Positions 35,087 through 43,605 of a DNA stretch of 64,000 bases are shown one piece after another. The position numbers and the translations under genes are program-made. The stretch's first letter is position 1. Every line of letters begins with the position of its first letter. The notes below the pieces were generated by a model, which had not been told where the DNA came from, searched no databases, and was given only the letters and a program-made list of their open reading frames with translations. The stretch comes from Bog-793 sp963761425 (GTDB taxonomy: Bacteria > Actinomycetota > Acidimicrobiia > Acidimicrobiales > Bog-793), in assembly GCA_963761425.1 (NCBI GenBank), contig CAVXGQ010000005.1:1-64000 (forward strand), read 5' to 3'.

Positions 35087-36259
35087 ATGGTTTCTCAAGG
35101 CCTAGATGATCCGTTCCTCGGGGTGGGTCGTCACCGGCAGGGGCCGGGGATCGGGGCCGTTGTTGTGTTGGGGCTGGCGCTGGTGGCGGGCACCGCCTCG
35201 ACGGGCATCGCCTCGGCGACCGCGAGGGCGGAACCCCGCGCCCCGGCGGTCGTCAACCACCAGGGCGGGTTCCTCGCTTGCGAAGCGACCGACACGGGGG
35301 GAATCCACGACCATTCCTTGAATGCCTCGGCGTGGGCGGGACTAAAAGCCGCCAGGGAGGTCGACCCGTCAATGAAGGTCCGCTACTTGCCGTCGCTCAC
35401 GTCGAGCGACTACCGGTCGAACATCGACTCGTTCATCGGTCAACACTGCGGCATCATCGTCACCGTCGGCCCTTCGATGGGCGACGCCACCGAGACCGCG
35501 GCGAAGGCTCACCCCAGGCAGGATTTCGCGATTGTCGACTACGGCTACTCGTCGGCGGTCCGGAACATTGACTCTTTTGTCTACGACACGAACCAGGACG
35601 CCTTTCTCGGAGGTTTCCTTGCGGCCGCGATGAGCAGGACCGGCAAGGTTGGAACCTTCGGTGGCGAGAACACCCCGGGCGTCACCATCTACATGGACGG
35701 GTGGGTCGCCGGAGTCCGCTACTTCGACGAGGTCCACCACGCTCACGTCGTCGTCTACGGCTGGATCCCGAAGAAGGACCGTCCCAGTGACAGTTACGAA
35801 GGGACCGGCATGTTCACCGGTTCGTTCACGAACCGGGCGGCGGGCGCAACCGACGCGGCCTCGCTGATCGAGCAGGGCGTCGATGTCATCTTCCCGGTGG
35901 CCGGTTCGGTCGGGCTCGGCGCGGCGGCCGAGGTCAAGGCGGCGGGCCTCGGCGTCACGATGGAGTGGGTCGACACCGATGGCTGCGTCTCGGTGCCGAA
36001 GTACTGCTTCCTCTTCCTCACCAGCGTGACGACGGGGATCGCTTCATCGGTCGAGGACGCCGCCCTCTCGGCGGCCTATGGCAAGTTCCAGGGCGGCAAC
36101 TACGTCGGCACGCTCACCAACGGCGGTGTCGCGCTGTCGCCCTTCCACCACTTCGCCCACAAGATCCCAAGGGCGTTGCAGAGAGGCATCGACACCCTCA
36201 AGGGAAGGATCGAGGCCGGAACGGTCTCGATCGACCCGAACTCCTATCCTGTGAGCTAG
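35087..36259 (+). CDS. BMP-family nucleoside-type ABC substrate-binding protein (orphan)
   Basis: A 390-aa exported binding protein of the BMP/PnrA family, which binds purine nucleosides in characterised members. The signal segment (VVVLGLALVAGTASTGIAS) is internal after a 23-residue N tail. There is no lipobox Cys. Family features are GGIHDHSLNASAWAGLK, TVGPSMGDATETAAKAHP, FAIVDYGY, GKVGTFGGENTPGVTIYMDGW and AGATDAASLIEQGVDVIF. GAGGAG lies 7 nt before the chosen ATG. No ATPase or permease gene follows; nucleoside-catabolic genes do, which supports a nucleoside ligand. Confidence 0.85.
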   Translation: MVSQGLDDPFLGVGRHRQGPGIGAVVVLGLALVAGTASTGIASATARAEPRAPAVVNHQGGFLACEATDTGGIHDHSLNASAWAGLKAAREVDPSMKVRYLPSLTSSDYRSNIDSFIGQHCGIIVTVGPSMGDATETAAKAHPRQDFAIVDYGYSSAVRNIDSFVYDTNQDAFLGGFLAAAMSRTGKVGTFGGENTPGVTIYMDGWVAGVRYFDEVHHAHVVVYGWIPKKDRPSDSYEGTGMFTGSFTNRAAGATDAASLIEQGVDVIFPVAGSVGLGAAAEVKAAGLGVTMEWVDTDGCVSVPKYCFLFLTSVTTGIASSVEDAALSAAYGKFQGGNYVGTLTNGGVALSPFHHFAHKIPRALQRGIDTLKGRIEAGTVSIDPNSYPVS

Positions 36260-36463
36260 TCGGTGCTTTCGGCACCGGTCCGGCCCCCGGTTGGCGGATC
36301 GTGGTGGCTGGAAGCTGGAGGCGACCGGCACCTAGTCCTTCGGATTCCCGGTGGTTGGCGATCAAGGAGACCTCGTCGAAGAACCGGTGGTCCACGCCCG
36401 CTCGGGCGAGGAGAAATTGGCGACCGCGGCAACTTTTGCGGTCCAGGTGTAGTGTCCGCCCTG

Positions 36464-36910
36464 GTGGACTCGGTGGGGGAGGCTCAAAGAATCGGCATTG
36501 ACTGGGCCGACCTGCGCGCTCAGGCGATCCGGGTGGCGAAGAACGCCTATGCGCCGTATTCCGGGATGCACGTCGGTGCGTCGGGCCTCGCACCGGACGG
36601 GCGGGTCTTCGTCAGCTGCAACGTCGAGAACATCTACTGGGGCCTGACCCTCTGCGCCGAGTGCGGGTTGATCTCGGCCCTGGTGGCCGGGGGAGCGGAG
36701 ACGCTCGTCGCGGTGTGCGTCGTCACCCGGGAGGGGAAACCGATCCCGCCGTGCGGGCGGTGCCGCCAGCTTCTCGTCGAGCACGGAAGTGTCGGTCTGC
36801 TGCTTGACCGGGGCGAGGAACTGCCACCGGTCCTGCTCCGAGACCTGTTGCCCGACGCCTGGAGGGGTCCCGAGGACGTCCCGTTCCTCCGAGCGCCGAG
36901 AGCCGACTAG
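36464..36910 (+). CDS. cdd: Cytidine deaminase
   Basis: A 148-aa zinc enzyme converting (deoxy)cytidine to (deoxy)uridine. Motifs are YAPYSGMHVGASGL, VSCNVENIYWGLTLCAE (zinc Cys and catalytic Glu) and IPPCGRCRQLLVE (two zinc Cys). The GTG at 36464 follows TAGTGT (TANNNT) by 8 nt; GTG 36452 is an alternative. It is followed by a deoA remnant and add, matching the mycobacterial gene neighbourhood. Confidence 0.92.
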   Translation: MDSVGEAQRIGIDWADLRAQAIRVAKNAYAPYSGMHVGASGLAPDGRVFVSCNVENIYWGLTLCAECGLISALVAGGAETLVAVCVVTREGKPIPPCGRCRQLLVEHGSVGLLLDRGEELPPVLLRDLLPDAWRGPEDVPFLRAPRAD

Positions 36911-36923
36911 GGGCGCACCGGCG

Positions 36924-37051
36924 GATCTCGACCTCGGCGATCCCATCCGCGCCAGCGCGACAGGGGTTCGCTCGGCGATGCCGAGATCGCCGGATTGATC
37001 GGCGGCTGCGTCCGCGGCGCGCTCCCCGACGAGCAGGTCGCCGGGGCCTTC
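36924..37051 (+). pseudogene. deoA: Decayed thymidine phosphorylase (deoA) N-terminal remnant
   Basis: Between cdd and add, one frame reads DPIRA and, after a one-base shift, QRDRGSLGDAEIAGLIGG then CVRGALPDEQVAGAF. This matches the N terminus of thymidine/pyrimidine phosphorylases (pattern IR-x-x-RD-x-G-x-L-x-D-x-x-I, then G-x-x-x-DEQ). About 40 codons remain, with a frameshift near 36952; the other roughly 400 codons are gone. The place is exactly where deoA lies in the cdd-deoA-add order of mycobacteria. The identification is by eye and supported by context. Confidence 0.65.
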
Positions 37052-37154
37052 AGGTCACCGGGTCGCCGACGAAAGCGATGCTGGCCGTCATCGGGCGAAT
37101 CGCCTGACCGTCTCGCCGCCAGGGCGCACTGACCGGCGCTTTAGGGTCGACCAC

Positions 37155-37160
37155 TATCGT
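37155..37160 (+). promoter_or_regulatory. Putative -10 box for leaderless add transcript
   Basis: TATCGT (TANNNT) ends 6 nt before the add ATG at 37167; no Shine-Dalgarno sequence is present. Confidence 0.5.
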
Positions 37161-37166
37161 TTCGCC

Positions 37167-38300
37167 ATGCGCGACCAGGTCCCAACCCTGGACGAGATCG
37201 TTCGTTCACCCAAGGTCCTCCTCCACGACCATCTCGACGGGGGACTCCGCCCGACCACCCTGGTCGAACTGGCGGGCGAGTGCGGCTACCGGGGCTTGCC
37301 AACGACCGACCCCGACGAGCTGGCCCGGTGCTTCGTCCTTGCCGCACCCCGGCGGGATCTCGTCCGGTTCCTGGAAGGTTTTGCCCACACGGTCGGCGTC
37401 ATGCAGGGAAAGGACGCCTTAGAGCGGGTGGCCCGCGAATGCGTCGAGGATCTCGCCGCCGACGGCGTCGTCTACGCCGAGGTCCGTTTCGCCCCCGAGC
37501 TGCACACCGAGGGCGGGCTCGAACTGGGCGAGGTGGTGGAGTCGGTCCTCGAGGGTTTTCGGGCTGGGGCGGCCATCACCTCGGCGGCCGGCCGGCCGAT
37601 CGTGGTGCGGGCACTCCTCACCGCCATGCGGACCGCGGCCCGATCGCTCGAGATCGCCGAGCTGGCGGTGCGCTATCGCGATGAGGGCGTCGCGGGATTC
37701 GACGTCGCGGGCGCCGAGGCGGGGTACCCACCGACCCAGCACCTTGACGCCTTCCAGCTCGTCCAGCGTGAGAACTTCCACGCCACCCTCCACGCCGGCG
37801 AGGCCTTCGGGCTGCCTTCGATCTGGCAGGCGCTGCAGTGGTGCAACGCCGAGCGTCTCGGCCATGGCGTGCGCATCGTCGACGACATCTCCGTGGCGCC
37901 CGACGGAAAGGTGAGGCTCGGCCGGTTGGCGAGCTACATCCGCGACCTGCGGGTGCCCCTGGAGCTCTGCCCGACTTCGAACCTCCACACCGGGGTGGTC
38001 GCCTCGCTCGCCGAGCATCCGATCGGACTGTTGCGGGATCTCCATTTCCGGGTGACCGTCAACACCGACAACCGACTGATGAGCGGGTTGACGCTCTCGT
38101 CGGAGCTCGCCCAGCTGGCCGGCACCTTCCACTGGGGCTGGGAGGACCTCAGCTGGCTCGCCATCAACGCCATGAAAAGCGCCTTTTTCCCCTTCGAGGA
38201 TCGGCTCGTCCTCATCGACCAGACGATCAAGCCGGGCTTCGCGGCATTCCTCGACCCCCCGGCGGGCCGGACCGTCCGGATCGGGGACCGGGCGAGTTAG
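37167..38300 (+). CDS. add: Adenosine deaminase
   Basis: A 377-aa TIM-barrel deaminase converting (deoxy)adenosine to (deoxy)inosine. Zinc and catalytic motifs are LHDHLDGGLRP (HxH), TLHAGEAFG (His and Glu), RLGHGVRIVDD (His) and VNTDNRLMSG (Asp). The start is leaderless by its TANNNT box. Its stop overlaps the stop of the converging pmmB gene by 4 nt. Together with punA and pmmB it channels adenosine to ribose phosphate. Confidence 0.94.
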   Translation: MRDQVPTLDEIVRSPKVLLHDHLDGGLRPTTLVELAGECGYRGLPTTDPDELARCFVLAAPRRDLVRFLEGFAHTVGVMQGKDALERVARECVEDLAADGVVYAEVRFAPELHTEGGLELGEVVESVLEGFRAGAAITSAAGRPIVVRALLTAMRTAARSLEIAELAVRYRDEGVAGFDVAGAEAGYPPTQHLDAFQLVQRENFHATLHAGEAFGLPSIWQALQWCNAERLGHGVRIVDDISVAPDGKVRLGRLASYIRDLRVPLELCPTSNLHTGVVASLAEHPIGLLRDLHFRVTVNTDNRLMSGLTLSSELAQLAGTFHWGWEDLSWLAINAMKSAFFPFEDRLVLIDQTIKPGFAAFLDPPAGRTVRIGDRAS

Positions 38301-40024
38301 GCGCTACCCGCCAGCAACTCCGCAACGTCGTGGCGCAAGGCCCGGAGCACCGCCCGGGCGCGCCGGCGGGCCGGGTCGAGCCCGGATCGGCCGGGGGGCT
38401 CGGTCGTCACCTCCAGGTAGGCCTTGAGCTTCGGCTCGGTCCCGCTCGGGCGGACAACGATCCGGGCGGTCTCGCCGAGGTGCCAGGCGAGGACGTTCGC
38501 CGCCGGGAGGCCGCCGGTCGGGGTGGCGTAGTCGACGACCCCGGTGACGGCGAGGCCGGCGAGCTCGGTCGGCGGGTGGGCGCGCAGGCGCGCTGTCGTC
38601 GCCGCGAAGTCGCGGGGCGCCCCTTGGCCCGGTCGGCCCAGCGAGATCGGGGAGGTGAGGTGGACGCCGAGGCGGGCCTCGATGTCGTCGAGCCGGTCGG
38701 CGAGGGTGCGGCCGGCCTCCTTCTCGGTGGCCGCCAGCTCGGCCGCGACCAGCGCCGCCGACAGCCCGTCCTTGTCGGCGACCGCGTCGGAGACCGCGTA
38801 GCCGAGGGCCTCCTCGTAGCCGAAGATGAGGCGGTGACCGGGATGCCCGGCCGCCACGCGGGCGATCCACCTGAAGCCGGTGAGCGTCTCGGCGTAATCC
38901 GCGCCGGCCTCGGCGGCGAGCGAGGCGAGGAGCGTCGACGAGACGATCGTGGTCGCGACCAGGCGGTCCGGGCCGTGGCTCTTCGCCAGCAGGTAGTCGC
39001 CGAGGAGGGCGCCGAGCTCGTCCCCGGTGAGCGTTCGGAAGCCGCCCCGGTCGGCGAAGGCCACCGCCAGGCGATCGGCGTCGGGGTCGTTCGCCAGGAC
39101 GAGGTCGGCGGCGACTCGTCGGGCCACCTCGAGCGCGAGGTCGAGCGCGCCGGGCTCCTCGGGGTTCGGGAAGGGGGTCGTCGGGAAGTCCGGGTCGGGC
39201 TGGGCCTGGCGGTCCACCGGCACCGGTGGGCCGAAACCGGCGGTGGTGAAGAGGTCCGGCAGGACTGCGGACCCCACGCCGTGGAGCGGCGTGTAGACGA
39301 CGCGCAGCCCACGGGGCCCTTTGGGGTCGAGGACCGGGATCACCGCTTCGGTGTAGGCGGCGAGGAGCGCCTCTTCGTCGAGGCGCTCGATCCGGCGGCG
39401 CGCCGCCGCCGTCGGCTCGGCGACCGGTGGCGGGCCGATCTCGGCGGCCGCCGCGGCGATCCGGGCCTCGTCCGGCGGGATCATCTGGGCGCCATCGGCC
39501 GCGTAGGCCTTATAGCCGTTGTCGGCTGGCGGGTTGTGGCTGGCGGTGATCATGACACCGGCGGCCGCTCCCAGGTGCCGGACGGCGAAGGCGGTGATCG
39601 GGGTCGGAAGCGGGCGGGCGAACACCCGGGCGCGCACCCCTTGCGCCGCCGTGACGGTGGCGGCGTCAGCGGCGAAGGTCGACGAGCCGTGACGGGTGTC
39701 GTAGCCGATGACAATGCCCGCCTCGCAGGTCGCAGGCCCCTGTTCCGCCACCCAGCGGGCGAGCCCGGCGGTCGTCGCGCGCACCACGGCGCGGTTCATG
39801 CGTGCCGGGCCGGCGCCGAGCTCGCCACGTAGCCCCGCGGTGCCGAAGGCGAGCGGCCGGTCGAAACGGGCGTGCAGAGCTTGTCCGTGACCCGAGGCGA
39901 GCAAAGCCTCGAGCTCGGCGCGGGTTGCCGGGTCCGGATCGATGGCGATCCAGGTTCGGACCCGGTCGGCGAGGGCGCGGTCTATGGTCCGCCGGACTTG
40001 ATCGCCGTCGGTTTCGATCGTCAC
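38297..40024 (-). CDS. pmmB: Phospho-sugar mutase (phosphomannomutase/phosphopentomutase type)
   Basis: A 575-aa alpha-D-phosphohexomutase. The phosphoserine loop is MITASHNPPADNGYKAY, the metal loop is ANDPDADRLAVA, the sugar loop is GYEEALGYAVSD, and the C-terminal phosphate loop is VRPSGTEPKLKAYLE. Its ATG overlaps the punA stop (ATGA, 40021-40024), so it is coupled to purine nucleoside phosphorylase. In this setting it likely converts (deoxy)ribose 1-phosphate to the 5-phosphate, which deoC or the pentose pathway can use; mannose or glucose phosphates are other possible substrates. Confidence 0.88.
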   Translation of the reverse strand: MTIETDGDQVRRTIDRALADRVRTWIAIDPDPATRAELEALLASGHGQALHARFDRPLAFGTAGLRGELGAGPARMNRAVVRATTAGLARWVAEQGPATCEAGIVIGYDTRHGSSTFAADAATVTAAQGVRARVFARPLPTPITAFAVRHLGAAAGVMITASHNPPADNGYKAYAADGAQMIPPDEARIAAAAAEIGPPPVAEPTAAARRRIERLDEEALLAAYTEAVIPVLDPKGPRGLRVVYTPLHGVGSAVLPDLFTTAGFGPPVPVDRQAQPDPDFPTTPFPNPEEPGALDLALEVARRVAADLVLANDPDADRLAVAFADRGGFRTLTGDELGALLGDYLLAKSHGPDRLVATTIVSSTLLASLAAEAGADYAETLTGFRWIARVAAGHPGHRLIFGYEEALGYAVSDAVADKDGLSAALVAAELAATEKEAGRTLADRLDDIEARLGVHLTSPISLGRPGQGAPRDFAATTARLRAHPPTELAGLAVTGVVDYATPTGGLPAANVLAWHLGETARIVVRPSGTEPKLKAYLEVTTEPPGRSGLDPARRRARAVLRALRHDVAELLAGSA

Positions 40025-40842
40025 AGCCGCCCGACGAATTCGGTGAGCAGCCGGGCGAGGCCGGGGGCGGCGGCGGTACCGGCTCGGAGGACCTCGGCGT
40101 GGTCGATCGGGGCGGGGGAGTTACCGGCGGCGTGATTGGTGACGAGCGAGACACCCAGCACCTCCGCGCCGAGGTGGTAGGCCGCCATCGCCTCGAGGGT
40201 GGTCGACATCCCCACCAGCTGGGCGCCGGACGCCCGCAGCATCGCGATCTCGGCCGGCGTCTCGTACTGGGGACCGGCGAGCCCGGCGTAGACCGCTTCG
40301 GGGAGCGAGGGATCGACCTCGCGGGCGAGGTCGCGCAGCTTGGATGGGTAAAGCCCGGTGAGGTCGACGAAACGTGACCTGTACCGCTTGGGCGGGGGCG
40401 GTCCCGCCAGCGGCGAGGTGCCGGTGAGGTTGATCTGATCCCGGATCAGCACCGCCTGACCCGGGTGCATGGCGGGATCGAGGGCGCCGGCCGCATTGGT
40501 GAGGACGACGACCCCACATCCGGCGAGCACCGCCACGCGCACCGCATGGACCACTTCGGCCGCCGAGCGCCCCTCGTAGAGGTGGAGGCGACCGAGCAGG
40601 ATGAGGACCTTTCGGTCCTCGATGTCGACCGAGCGGATCAATCCCTGGTGTCCGGCGACGGTCGATCGGGCGAACCCCGGAAGCTCGCCGCCCGACAGCT
40701 CGATCCTGGTCGTGCCGAGCCGGTCGGCGACATCCCGCCAACCAGAACCGAGGACGACGGCGGCGACGTGGGGGACGCCGCCGATCTTTTCGGCGAGCGC
40801 TTCCGCCGCCCACTCCGCGAGCGCATACGGGTCGGGGGTCAT
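40021..40842 (-). CDS. punA: Purine nucleoside phosphorylase (trimeric type)
   Basis: A 273-aa phosphorylase cleaving (deoxy)inosine and guanosine to base and (deoxy)ribose 1-phosphate. Motifs are VVLGSGWRDVAD (phosphate loop), GRLHLYEGRSAAEV, VLTNAAGALDPAMHPGQ, GLAGPQYETPAEI and GMSTTLEAMAA, with base contact in VTNHAAG. A TAGGGT box lies upstream and AGGAG precedes the ATG. It forms a coupled pair with pmmB. Confidence 0.93.
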   Translation of the reverse strand: MTPDPYALAEWAAEALAEKIGGVPHVAAVVLGSGWRDVADRLGTTRIELSGGELPGFARSTVAGHQGLIRSVDIEDRKVLILLGRLHLYEGRSAAEVVHAVRVAVLAGCGVVVLTNAAGALDPAMHPGQAVLIRDQINLTGTSPLAGPPPPKRYRSRFVDLTGLYPSKLRDLAREVDPSLPEAVYAGLAGPQYETPAEIAMLRASGAQLVGMSTTLEAMAAYHLGAEVLGVSLVTNHAAGNSPAPIDHAEVLRAGTAAAPGLARLLTEFVGRL

Positions 40843-41087
40843 GGCGGCTCCTGCACGGAGCGCGACCCTACCGTGCGGCGACCTATGCCAACCCAGGTTG
40901 ACGGCGTCCCGCCGCCCGGGCCACCCGGACGTGCCGGGACACGATCGGGTGCCCTACTGGCGCCGTTGTGCGCATCCCGAGGGATTAGGCGCCCGGGACC
41001 GGTTGTCGCAGGGAGGTCGGCTCTGGGACCGCGGAACCGGTGAAACGGCCTGGCGTCGTTGGCGCCGATCGCGGCTAGAACTCAGCT

Positions 41088-41945
41088 GTGGCCAACCCGT
41101 GGCTCGACCGGCGGGTGCTCGCCTACGCGCACCAGGGGGGTGTAAAAGAAGCCCCGTCGTCGACGCTCTACGCCATCGAACGCGCCCTCGCGCTCGGCGT
41201 GACGGGAATCGAGCTCGACGTTCATGCCACCGTGGACGGCGAACTCGTCGTCGGGCACGACCCGACGCTGGATCGGACGACGAACGGTTCCGGGTCGATC
41301 GCGGCGCACACGCTGGCCGAGATCCAGCGACTCGATAACGCCTACTGGTTCATCTCCGGTGAGGGCGCGGCGCACGACCGCCCCCCCGATCAGTACGCGC
41401 TGCGCGGCCGGGCACCCGACGACCGCCGCTTCGCGGTGGCGACACTCGACGAGGTGCTGGAGGCAACCACCGGCGTCGTCGTGAACCTCGACATCAAGCA
41501 AACGGCGCCTACCGCCGCCCCCTACGAAGAGGCGCTCGCCCGCGTGCTAATCCGCCATGAGCGTCGCGACGACGTCATCGTGGCGTCGTTCTTTGATGCG
41601 GCGACCGAAGCCTTCTCGAGATACGCGCCGGACATTGCGACCTCGCTCGGCCAGAACGCCGTTGCCGTTTTCACCCAGGCGGTGGCTCGGGGCGAAGCGC
41701 CGGATCCCTCGCTGGCCCGGCACGCCGCCATCCAGGTGCCGGCGCGGTTTGTGAGCCTGGAGCTCGTCAACGAGCGTTTCGTCGAGGCGGCCCACGCGCT
41801 GGGACTCGCGGTGCACGTCTGGACGGTCGACGATCCGGCGGAGATGGAGCGCCTTTGCGCCCTCGGCGTCGACGGGATCATGACCGACCGGCCGAGCGTG
41901 CTCGTCGGGGTCCTCGACCGACTCGGTGCCGCCTGGCGGCCGTAG
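41088..41945 (+). CDS. Glycerophosphodiester phosphodiesterase
   Basis: A 285-aa TIM-barrel GDPD that releases glycerol 3-phosphate from glycerophosphodiesters. The first catalytic His is in AYAHQGGVKEAPSS (HRG is usual; here HQG), followed by GIELDVHATVDGELVVGHDPT (metal Glu, Asp, second His) and VVVNLDIKQ. The end has HVWTVDDPAEMERL and GVDGIMTDRP. No signal peptide, so it acts in the cytoplasm. A GTG start lies 6 nt after TAGAAC, an imperfect -10. The 245-bp gap before it shows no gene. Confidence 0.88.
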   Translation: MANPWLDRRVLAYAHQGGVKEAPSSTLYAIERALALGVTGIELDVHATVDGELVVGHDPTLDRTTNGSGSIAAHTLAEIQRLDNAYWFISGEGAAHDRPPDQYALRGRAPDDRRFAVATLDEVLEATTGVVVNLDIKQTAPTAAPYEEALARVLIRHERRDDVIVASFFDAATEAFSRYAPDIATSLGQNAVAVFTQAVARGEAPDPSLARHAAIQVPARFVSLELVNERFVEAAHALGLAVHVWTVDDPAEMERLCALGVDGIMTDRPSVLVGVLDRLGAAWRP

Positions 41946-41992
41946 TCGAAGACTCCGATCTTCGCTATAGAAGACGAAAGCGGCGGGATACG

Positions 41993-42076
41993 TCAGCCGT
42001 GGCCGCAGTTCGGCTTCTTGCCGTGGTTGGCCTTCTTCCTCTTCCTCAGCTTCCGCTTGTTCGTCCTCTTCGACAT
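41993..42076 (-). CDS. Ribosomal protein bL37 (27 aa)
   Basis: A 27-aa, extremely basic protein: MSKRTNKRKLRKRKK then ANHGKKPNCGHG. The KxxKANHGKRPN-type ending is that of bL37, a small 50S subunit protein first seen in mycobacterial ribosome structures. This copy has a C-terminal CGHG extension. On the minus strand TACACT (42091-42086, TANNNT) lies 9 nt before the ATG, giving a near-leaderless promoter in the 44-bp gap divergent from ychF. It is easily missed by gene callers because of its size. Confidence 0.8.
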   Translation of the reverse strand: MSKRTNKRKLRKRKKANHGKKPNCGHG

Positions 42077-42120
42077 AGCCCCGGCAGTGTAGCCGCGGGC
42101 CGCGAGTAGCCTCGGCGACG

Positions 42121-43195
42121 GTGGAACGCGTTGGCCTCGTGGGACTGCCGAATTCTGGGAAGTCCTCACTTTTCAACGCGCTGACCGGCGCGCACGTCCC
42201 GGTGGCGGCGCGCCCGTTCACGACGACGGAGACGACGGTGGGCGTAGCCCACGTCGCCGACCATCGGCTGGCCGCGCTGGCGGCGATCAGTGCGAGTCGC
42301 AAGGTGGTCGAGGCGACGGTCGAGGTGGTCGACATCGCGGGACTGGTGGCGGGCGCCGAACATGGCGAGGGCCTCGGGAACCGGTTTCTGGCGGGGATTC
42401 GTGAGGTTGATGCGCTCTGTTTCGTCCTGCGCAGCTTCGTCGACGACTCGGTACCCGGTGAAGACGATCCGCGCGGCACTGGGCGTGCTCGAGCTGGAGC
42501 TCGTGCTCGCCGACCTCGCCTCGTTGGAGGGCCAGCTCGCCAGACAGCGCAAGGCGGCCCGGACGAATCCGGCGCTCGCCGGGGCCTCGCGCGCGATGGA
42601 GACCGCCCAGGAGGTCCTGTCGTCGGGCGTGCCCATCTATCGGTCCTCCCTTTCGGCGGAGGACAGGGCTTCGCTCGCATCGCTCTTTCTTCTCACCAAC
42701 AAGCCCTTCTTCTGCGTCGTCAACCTTGCCGAAGATGAGGTCGACCAGGCCGAAGAGGTCCTCGGGCCCGTTGCTGAGGAGCTCGGCGGCCACGCCACGG
42801 TCCTCGGGGTGAGCGTCGAGCTGGAGGCGGAAGCACGCGCCCTCGAACCCGAGGAGCGCGCCGAACTGCTCGTCGGCCTCGGGCTCGGCGAGGGCGCGTT
42901 GCCCCGGGTGGCGCGGGCGTTGTTCGAGAGCATCGGGCGGTGGACCTTCCTCACCACCGGGGAGAAGGAGTCGCGCGCCTGGACCTTCCGTAAAGGCGCC
43001 AAAGCGCCGGAATGCGCCGGCGTGATCCACTCCGACCTCCAGCGCGGGTTCATTCGTGCCGAGGTGATCCCTTGGGACGAGCTCGTCGAGATCGGGTCCT
43101 GGCACGCGGCCAAGGCAGCCGGGCGTATTCGCCTCGAGGGCAAGGACTACGAGGTCCAGGACGGCGACACCCTGGAGATCCGCTTCAACGTTTGA
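42121..43195 (+). pseudogene. ychF: Obg-like ATPase YchF, frameshifted
   Basis: A P-loop ATPase of the Obg/YchF group with a DUF933/TGS C terminus. The first frame from GTG 42121 carries G1 GLPNSGKSSLFNAL, a TTTETTVG G2 region and VDIAGLVAGAEHGEGLGNRF (G3). It breaks near 42466-42480 within CCGCGCGG. A second frame then carries ALGVLELELVLADLASLEGQL, the G4-like VVNLAEDE, and the C-terminal WTFRKGAKAPECAGVIHSDL and GDTLEIRFNV. Restoring two bases, for example one CG in the CGCG run, gives one product of about 358 aa. YchF is conserved in nearly all bacteria, so sequencing error is a real possibility. Confidence 0.85.
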
Positions 43196-43275
43196 CCGGA
43201 GACCGGACGGCCAGATGGTCGGCGCGGGGCGGGCTACCGTTCTCCGACGCGAAGGTGCGTCGGCAGGAGGTGGGA

Positions 43276-43605
43276 ATGGCCTGGCTGTTGCGACAGGGTG
43301 ACGTGCTCGCGAGCCTCGAGCTCGCGCGGTCCCCAGGGCGTCGCGCCACCAGCCTGGTCGGCCGCCGGCGGCTCGACGGGGGTGTTCTCATCCAGCCTTG
43401 CCGGGCGATCCATACCATCGGGGTGCGGTTCCCAATCGATGTCGCCTACCTCGATCGATCCGGGGTCGTGATCGGCGTCCGCCGGCTCCGGCCCTATCGG
43501 ATCGGCCTGCCGCGCCGGCGAGCGAGCGCAATTCTGGAGGCCGAGGCCGGGGCGTTCGAGAGATGGCGTCTGAGCGTCGGGGACGCCCTGGAGATCAGGG
43601 AGTGA
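43276..43605 (+). CDS. DUF192 family protein
   Basis: A 109-aa protein matching the DUF192 (UPF0127) fold: LARSPGRRATSLVGRR at the start, IQPCRAIHTIGVRFPIDVAYLD as the family hallmark, and VGDALEIRE at the end. The role of the family is unknown; the structure is a small beta-barrel. AGGAGG lies 5 nt before the chosen ATG. Its stop overlaps the rsmI start (GTGA), so rsmI is translationally coupled to it. Confidence 0.8.
   Translation: MAWLLRQGDVLASLELARSPGRRATSLVGRRRLDGGVLIQPCRAIHTIGVRFPIDVAYLDRSGVVIGVRRLRPYRIGLPRRRASAILEAEAGAFERWRLSVGDALEIRE

Noticed and set aside
40843..41087. Possible short gene between punA and the GDPD
   Set aside because: Frames here are Arg/Pro-rich, lack ribosome-binding sites and match no family I know.
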